Shown in pieces: positions 59,608 to 64,000 of a stretch of 64,000 bases of DNA. The number at the start of each line of letters is the position of its first letter. Position 1 is the stretch's first letter. Source of the DNA: Acidobacteriaceae bacterium (lineage in GTDB: Bacteria; Acidobacteriota; Terriglobia; Terriglobales; Acidobacteriaceae); assembly GCA_003132405.1 (NCBI GenBank), contig PKXQ01000109.1, forward strand, positions 1 to 64,000. The letters run 5' to 3'. The notes under the pieces were generated by a model that saw only the letters and a program-made list of their open reading frames with translations, did not search any database and had not been told where the DNA came from. Both the position numbers and the translations under genes were made by a program.

Positions 59608-59721
59608 CTAGACACGAACGTCGGCGGAAAGGAACTGCGAAGAATAAGTACCCTTGGTAACTGCGGAGAGTTCACGCAAGCGTTTCTCCGCTGCGGTAAA
59701 ATGGCCCCTCGCCGGAGAGCC

Positions 59722-60816
59722 ATGCCAAACCTGCAACTCAACACCGATCGCGACATCGCCCGCGCTTCTACCCTTCCCGCGCCTCTCTATTTCACTCCGG
59801 CAGCTTTTGAGCGGGAAAAAGCCACCATCTTCGCCTCAACCTGGCAAGTTGTCGGCCATGTTCACCAGGCCGCAAATCCCGGCGACTACTTTACCTTCGA
59901 CCTCGTCGGGGAGCCGCTTCTCATCGTCCGTGGCGACGACGGAGTCCTTCGCGGCTTCTATAACGTCTGCCGCCATCGCGCCGGCAATCCTGCCACCGGC
60001 TGCGGCAATCGCAAGCTCTTCCGCTGTGGCTACCACGGCTGGACTTACCGCCTCGACGGCGCACTGCTGGTCACCCCGGAATTTGACGGCGTTGAGGATT
60101 TCGATCCCGCAGACTTTGGCCTCGCTCCTGTGCGTCTCGAAGAGTGGTTCAACCTCATCTTCGTCAATCTCGATCCCGAGGCGCGCCCTTTACGCGAATC
60201 GCTCGGCGAACTGCCCGTCCAGGCCGAGAAGTTCGATTTCCGCAACATGAAGTTCTCCGAGCGCCGTACCTACGAGATGAACTGCAACTGGAAAACTTAT
60301 ATCGACAATTATCTCGAGGGCTATCACGTACCGAGCGTTCATCCGGCGCTCAATCGCGAAATCAACTACGGCGGCTACGTAGTCGAGCCTTACCCGCAGT
60401 ACGTTCGCCAGTGGACTCCAATCCGCGGCGCTCAGCCCGGCGACGCGACTCCTCGGCGGTACGAATCGGGCCAGCATTCGGGCAAAGACCTCACCGCCGA
60501 CTATTTCTGGATCTTCCCCAACTGGATGCTCAACTGTTATCCCGATAATGTCTCGTTGAACATCATCCTGCCGCTTGCCCTCGAGCGCACCCTGGCCATC
60601 TTCGAATGGTATCTGCCCGAGCAGGATCTAGGCGGCGAAGCGGCAGCCAAAGCTTTAGCCTTCAGCGACGAGATACAGGTAGAAGACGTCAGCATCTGCG
60701 AGATCGTGCAGAAAAACCTCCACTCCCGCAGCTATCTCAGCGGCCGCTACAGTGTGAAGCAGGAAAAAGGCGTCCACGCCTTCCACCAGATGTATCGCGA
60801 ACTGATGCCCGGATAA
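59722..60816 (+). CDS. Rieske [2Fe-2S] ring-hydroxylating oxygenase alpha subunit family
   Basis: CRHRAGNPATGCGNRKLFRCGYHGW Rieske motif; NYLEGYHVPSVHP mononuclear iron ligands. Confidence 0.92.
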   Translation: MPNLQLNTDRDIARASTLPAPLYFTPAAFEREKATIFASTWQVVGHVHQAANPGDYFTFDLVGEPLLIVRGDDGVLRGFYNVCRHRAGNPATGCGNRKLFRCGYHGWTYRLDGALLVTPEFDGVEDFDPADFGLAPVRLEEWFNLIFVNLDPEARPLRESLGELPVQAEKFDFRNMKFSERRTYEMNCNWKTYIDNYLEGYHVPSVHPALNREINYGGYVVEPYPQYVRQWTPIRGAQPGDATPRRYESGQHSGKDLTADYFWIFPNWMLNCYPDNVSLNIILPLALERTLAIFEWYLPEQDLGGEAAAKALAFSDEIQVEDVSICEIVQKNLHSRSYLSGRYSVKQEKGVHAFHQMYRELMPG

Positions 60817-60844
60817 CCCGCACTCTACCCGGATAACCCGCACT
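60808..60844. repeat. Tandem duplication spanning the Rieske stop codon
   Basis: CCCGGATAACCCGCACT at 60808-60824 and 60828-60844 (20-nt period, 17 nt identical). Confidence 0.9.
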
Positions 60845-60965
60845 TTAGGAGATGTTACTTCGGATTGGCGGCGGCTTTCTCAGAACGATCGCAGGGAATC
60901 CAATTTCGCTAAAATTGTCCTAGGGCGGTGCGCCGTTTTAGACCGCGTCTCGACTGCTCTACGAC

Positions 60966-62882
60966 ATGCCAGCCTCCGTAGAAAAGCGCGTAGTCATCTT
61001 CTGCCTGCTGCTGGTAGCAGCCACGCTCGCTTTTTACAATCCCATCGTTCATAACGGATTCATCGAATTCGATGATTCTGCCTATATTGTGAAGAATCCT
61101 CAGGTTCAGAGCGGCCTGACGTGGAATACCATTAAGTGGTCGTTCACAACCTTTCACGTCGCAAACTGGCATCCGATGACATGGTTGTCGCACGCCGCGG
61201 ATTGCCAGATGTTTGGACTCAATCCGGTTGGACACCACTACATCAACCTCCTGTTGCACGCCGCCGACGCAGTGCTGCTCTTTTTATTGTTGTGGCGGGC
61301 GACCGGGCTCACATGGCCGAGCCTGATCGTAAGCGCGTTGTTCGCGCTCCATCCCATCAACGTCGAATCAGTAGCCTGGGTAGCCGAGCGCAAGAATGTC
61401 CTGAGCATGACGTTCTTCCTGCTTGCTCTGCACGCCTATGACCTCTATGCGCGCACCGGCAAACGATCTCTCTACGCGTGGGTCGCGATTTTATTTGCCG
61501 TGGGATTGATGGCCAAGCCGCAGATCGTCACTCTGCCCTTTGTGCTCCTGCTCTGGGATTACTGGCCGCTCCAGCGCCTTGCTGTATCGCATATAAGCGG
61601 ATCGCAAGCGCACGCGGAATCAGCCGTCGCTACCGGTTCGTCCGCATCGCCTGCCGCACGTTCGCTCAGCTTTCTAGTCTGGGAGAAATGGCCGCTCTTC
61701 ATGCTCGCTGCGGCAGATTCGGTCATCACGGTGATCGCGCAGCGCGCTGGCTCCGCAGTTCGCACGGCGGCGGAAGTATCCATACCCGCGCGCATCGACA
61801 ATGTCTTCGTTTCCTATGTGCGCTATCTGGGGAAAATGTTTTGGCCCTCCCATCTCGCTCCGATGTATCCGCATCCCGGGAATTCGCTGCCGCCAGTTGA
61901 GGTAATGGGCGCCCTGTCTCTACTGCTTTTGATTTCCGCGCTCGTATGCCACTGGCGTGATCGCCGCTATTTGCTGGTTGGCTGGCTGTGGTTTCTGGGA
62001 ACGTTAGTCCCCATGATCGGAATCGTCACCGTCGGCGAGCAAGCCATGGCCGACCGCTTTGCCTACATTCCATTCATCGGTTTGTTCATCGCTGTGGTTT
62101 GGACTGTGAATGACTGGGCGACAAACACTCAGGCACAAAGCGCGCAAACCTCGCATCCTCGCACCAGCCCGGCGTGGCTCGCCGCTGCCGCCGTCGTTAT
62201 TTGCTCTCTAGGATTTCTCACTTACCACCAACTTAGCTACTGGCGCGACGACGAAACTCTCTGGCGCTACACCTTGAGCGTCACCGAGCGTAATTACATG
62301 GCGCACGACAATCTCGCCCTCGCTCTCGCCAAGCAGGGACGATCCGATGAAGCCGTGGTCGAATTCCGCGCGGCGAACGCGCTGCATAAGTATCCGCCTG
62401 CTCAGGTCGTCGCCCTGGCTTTATATGAAGAGCGCGTCGGTCATGCCCAGGAAGCGATCGAAGAATCCAATTCAGTGCTGCGCGCGTCCGCCAACAATAA
62501 CGACTCCAGGCTTCAATCCGCTGCCTGGAGCGCGCTCGGCCAAGCCCACCTGCAACTGCGCCAATACGACGAAGCCGCCGAGAGCTACGAGAATGCCCTG
62601 CGCCTGCGCCCGGAAAATGAAATGGCGCTAATCGGTTCTAGTTTGGTAGCGCTCAGTCAGGAAAAATCCAACGAAGCAGTCGCCAATTTGGCACACGCGG
62701 TAAAAATTGATCCGAGCGACGTGAACTTTCTCTTGCTAGCGCAAGCTCTGCGCCAAGCCGGCCGTCAAGACGATGCTGAGCAGGCGACCAACGAAGCCCG
62801 CAAAATCTCCCCTAACTTAAGCCAGGCGCAAAGCGCAGCCGGGCAGCTGCTTTCCGTCGCCGAGCTGACGAACCGCAACTGA
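60966..62882 (+). CDS. Multi-TM glycosyltransferase-like protein with C-terminal TPRs (copy 2)
   Basis: FIEFDDSAYIVKNPQVQSGLTWNTIKWSFTTFHVANWHPMTWLSHAADCQMFGLNPVGHHYIN; TPR C-terminus. Confidence 0.85.
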   Translation: MPASVEKRVVIFCLLLVAATLAFYNPIVHNGFIEFDDSAYIVKNPQVQSGLTWNTIKWSFTTFHVANWHPMTWLSHAADCQMFGLNPVGHHYINLLLHAADAVLLFLLLWRATGLTWPSLIVSALFALHPINVESVAWVAERKNVLSMTFFLLALHAYDLYARTGKRSLYAWVAILFAVGLMAKPQIVTLPFVLLLWDYWPLQRLAVSHISGSQAHAESAVATGSSASPAARSLSFLVWEKWPLFMLAAADSVITVIAQRAGSAVRTAAEVSIPARIDNVFVSYVRYLGKMFWPSHLAPMYPHPGNSLPPVEVMGALSLLLLISALVCHWRDRRYLLVGWLWFLGTLVPMIGIVTVGEQAMADRFAYIPFIGLFIAVVWTVNDWATNTQAQSAQTSHPRTSPAWLAAAAVVICSLGFLTYHQLSYWRDDETLWRYTLSVTERNYMAHDNLALALAKQGRSDEAVVEFRAANALHKYPPAQVVALALYEERVGHAQEAIEESNSVLRASANNNDSRLQSAAWSALGQAHLQLRQYDEAAESYENALRLRPENEMALIGSSLVALSQEKSNEAVANLAHAVKIDPSDVNFLLLAQALRQAGRQDDAEQATNEARKISPNLSQAQSAAGQLLSVAELTNRN

Positions 62883-62918
62883 AAACTGATAACTGAAAAC
62901 TGATAACTGACAACTGAG
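62877..62918. repeat. Stop-anchored 7-nt tandem array H
   Basis: AACTGAA AACTGAT AACTGAA AACTGAT AACTGAC AACTGAG; TGA every 7 nt, the first being the true stop. Confidence 0.95.
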
Positions 62919-62940
62919 AGCGGCCAGCCGGCAGCGGTCC

Positions 62941-64000
62941 CTACGTGTGCTTCAACAGCAAACAAGTAATGTCATCGTGCTGCGGAGTATTCCCCACAAA
63001 CTTGTCCAACTCCGCCATCAGGCTCCGCAACATTTCCGCAGGGGCCGCCCCCGCCTCGCGATCCACCAGCCGTATCAATTCCGGCTCTCCATACTCTTCC
63101 GTCTTCGAATTTTCCGCCTCGACCACGCCGTCGGTGAAAATCACCAGCCAGTCACCGGCCTCCAGCCGCGCCGTTCCCACCTGGTAGGGCGACTCGCCGA
63201 AAATCCCGATCGGAATGCCGCCCACTTCCAGCCGTTCGATCGCGCCCGCCTTCTTGCGAAGAAGCGGAACGTTATGCCCGGCGTTGACATAAGCGATGTC
63301 TCCCGCCGCCGGATCGAGCTCTGCAAAAAAAGCAGTCGTGAAGCGAACTCCTCCCATGCTGTTTGAACAAGCGTACTGATTCACCCCCGCCACCAGTTCC
63401 GCCAGCCCAACACCGCTCGTCGACAGCGTCCGCAGACTGGCCTGAAAAGTCGCCATCAGCATCGCCGCCGGAATACTTTTTCCCGCCACATCGGCGACCA
63501 CAAACAAAATGCGCCCGTCGCTCGCCGTACGCCCCGGCCGCAAGATCACGTCATAGTAATCGCCCGCCACTGTGTTCGCCGGACGCGTCGCATAAGCAAT
63601 CTGATATCCCGAAATCTGCAGCGGCGCGCCCGGCAGAAGCCATGCCTGAATATCCTTCGCGATCTCCAAGTCGCGCTTCATCACCACACGGTCCGCCAGT
63701 TCCAGCAACAGGACGGCAAACAGAAGCAATCCACCGACGACGTGGAAGTCCATTTGAAAGATTTCAACGTGTCCGGCCTCATCTTTGTAGGAAAATGAGC
63801 TGGAAGAAAAGAACAGAAAAATCAACCCCGCCAGCACCAGCACGCGCCGCGCCGGAGTCAGCTTCTCCAGGATTGCCCAGAACAGAGCCTTCGCCCACCG
63901 CCAGAATCGCCGCCGTCGCGACGGCTCTTCCTGCAGATTCTCCAGCCCCGCCGAATACAGCCGATAGCTGGAGCGCGCATCCTTTTGCAGTTGCGACCAG
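62941..64000 (-). CDS. SpoIIE/PP2C-type serine phosphatase, 5' end beyond the window
   Basis: AKDIQAWLLPGAPLQISGYQIAYATRPANTVAGDYYDVI, VVADVAGKSIPAAMLMATFQASLR; frame open to 64000. Confidence 0.9.
   Translation of the reverse strand, partial: WSQLQKDARSSYRLYSAGLENLQEEPSRRRRFWRWAKALFWAILEKLTPARRVLVLAGLIFLFFSSSSFSYKDEAGHVEIFQMDFHVVGGLLLFAVLLLELADRVVMKRDLEIAKDIQAWLLPGAPLQISGYQIAYATRPANTVAGDYYDVILRPGRTASDGRILFVVADVAGKSIPAAMLMATFQASLRTLSTSGVGLAELVAGVNQYACSNSMGGVRFTTAFFAELDPAAGDIAYVNAGHNVPLLRKKAGAIERLEVGGIPIGIFGESPYQVGTARLEAGDWLVIFTDGVVEAENSKTEEYGEPELIRLVDREAGAAPAEMLRSLMAELDKFVGNTPQHDDITCLLLKHT

Noticed and set aside
59227-59721. N-terminal extension of the Rieske ORF
   Set aside because: Overlaps the opposing glycosyltransferase gene; conserved Rieske protein begins at MPNLQLNTDRDIARA (59722).
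1-64000. tRNA or rRNA genes
   Set aside because: No convincing tRNA-like or rRNA sequence was recognised by eye; tRNAscan-SE or Infernal would be needed to exclude them.

Overview
The window looks like ~64 kb of Acidobacteriota-type chromosome (taxonomy inferred from gene content; no search was run). Main blocks: (1) a membrane MutS-like ATPase gene split by an in-frame amber codon; (2) a Kelch-repeat protein and an aldehyde dehydrogenase relic; (3) a GntR/FCD regulator, a 2-oxoacid:ferredoxin oxidoreductase operon (gamma-delta fusion, alpha, beta) and an OFA-family transporter, where the alpha subunit carries YPIRPY instead of the usual YPITP, so I propose an oxalate oxidoreductase; (4) a complete group-3d-type Hox NAD-linked [NiFe] hydrogenase set (hoxEFUYH plus maturation protease); (5) a cytochrome c / HybA-like / HybB(NrfD)-like electron-transfer module with no catalytic subunit, followed by a haem-c-type sensor kinase and a sigma54 response regulator, archaemetzincin and a membrane-anchored GcvH-like protein; (6) an EmrAB-TolC-type efflux operon; (7) two basic nucleoid-like proteins; (8) a type IV pilus operon (pilC, pilB, pilM, pilN, pilO, pilP-like, pseudopilin); (9) an ABC transporter, three tandem pilin genes and a fourth pilin relic, and two inverted TPR-glycosyltransferase paralogues flanking a Rieske oxygenase. 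The most unusual structural signal is a set of short tandem arrays (mostly 7-nt units, one 8-nt) in intergenic gaps from 28.6 to 62.9 kb. They touch or include the stop codon of the upstream gene, often fold into long imperfect hairpins, and several repeat a stop triplet with a period that is not a multiple of three. I know of no described class that combines these properties.
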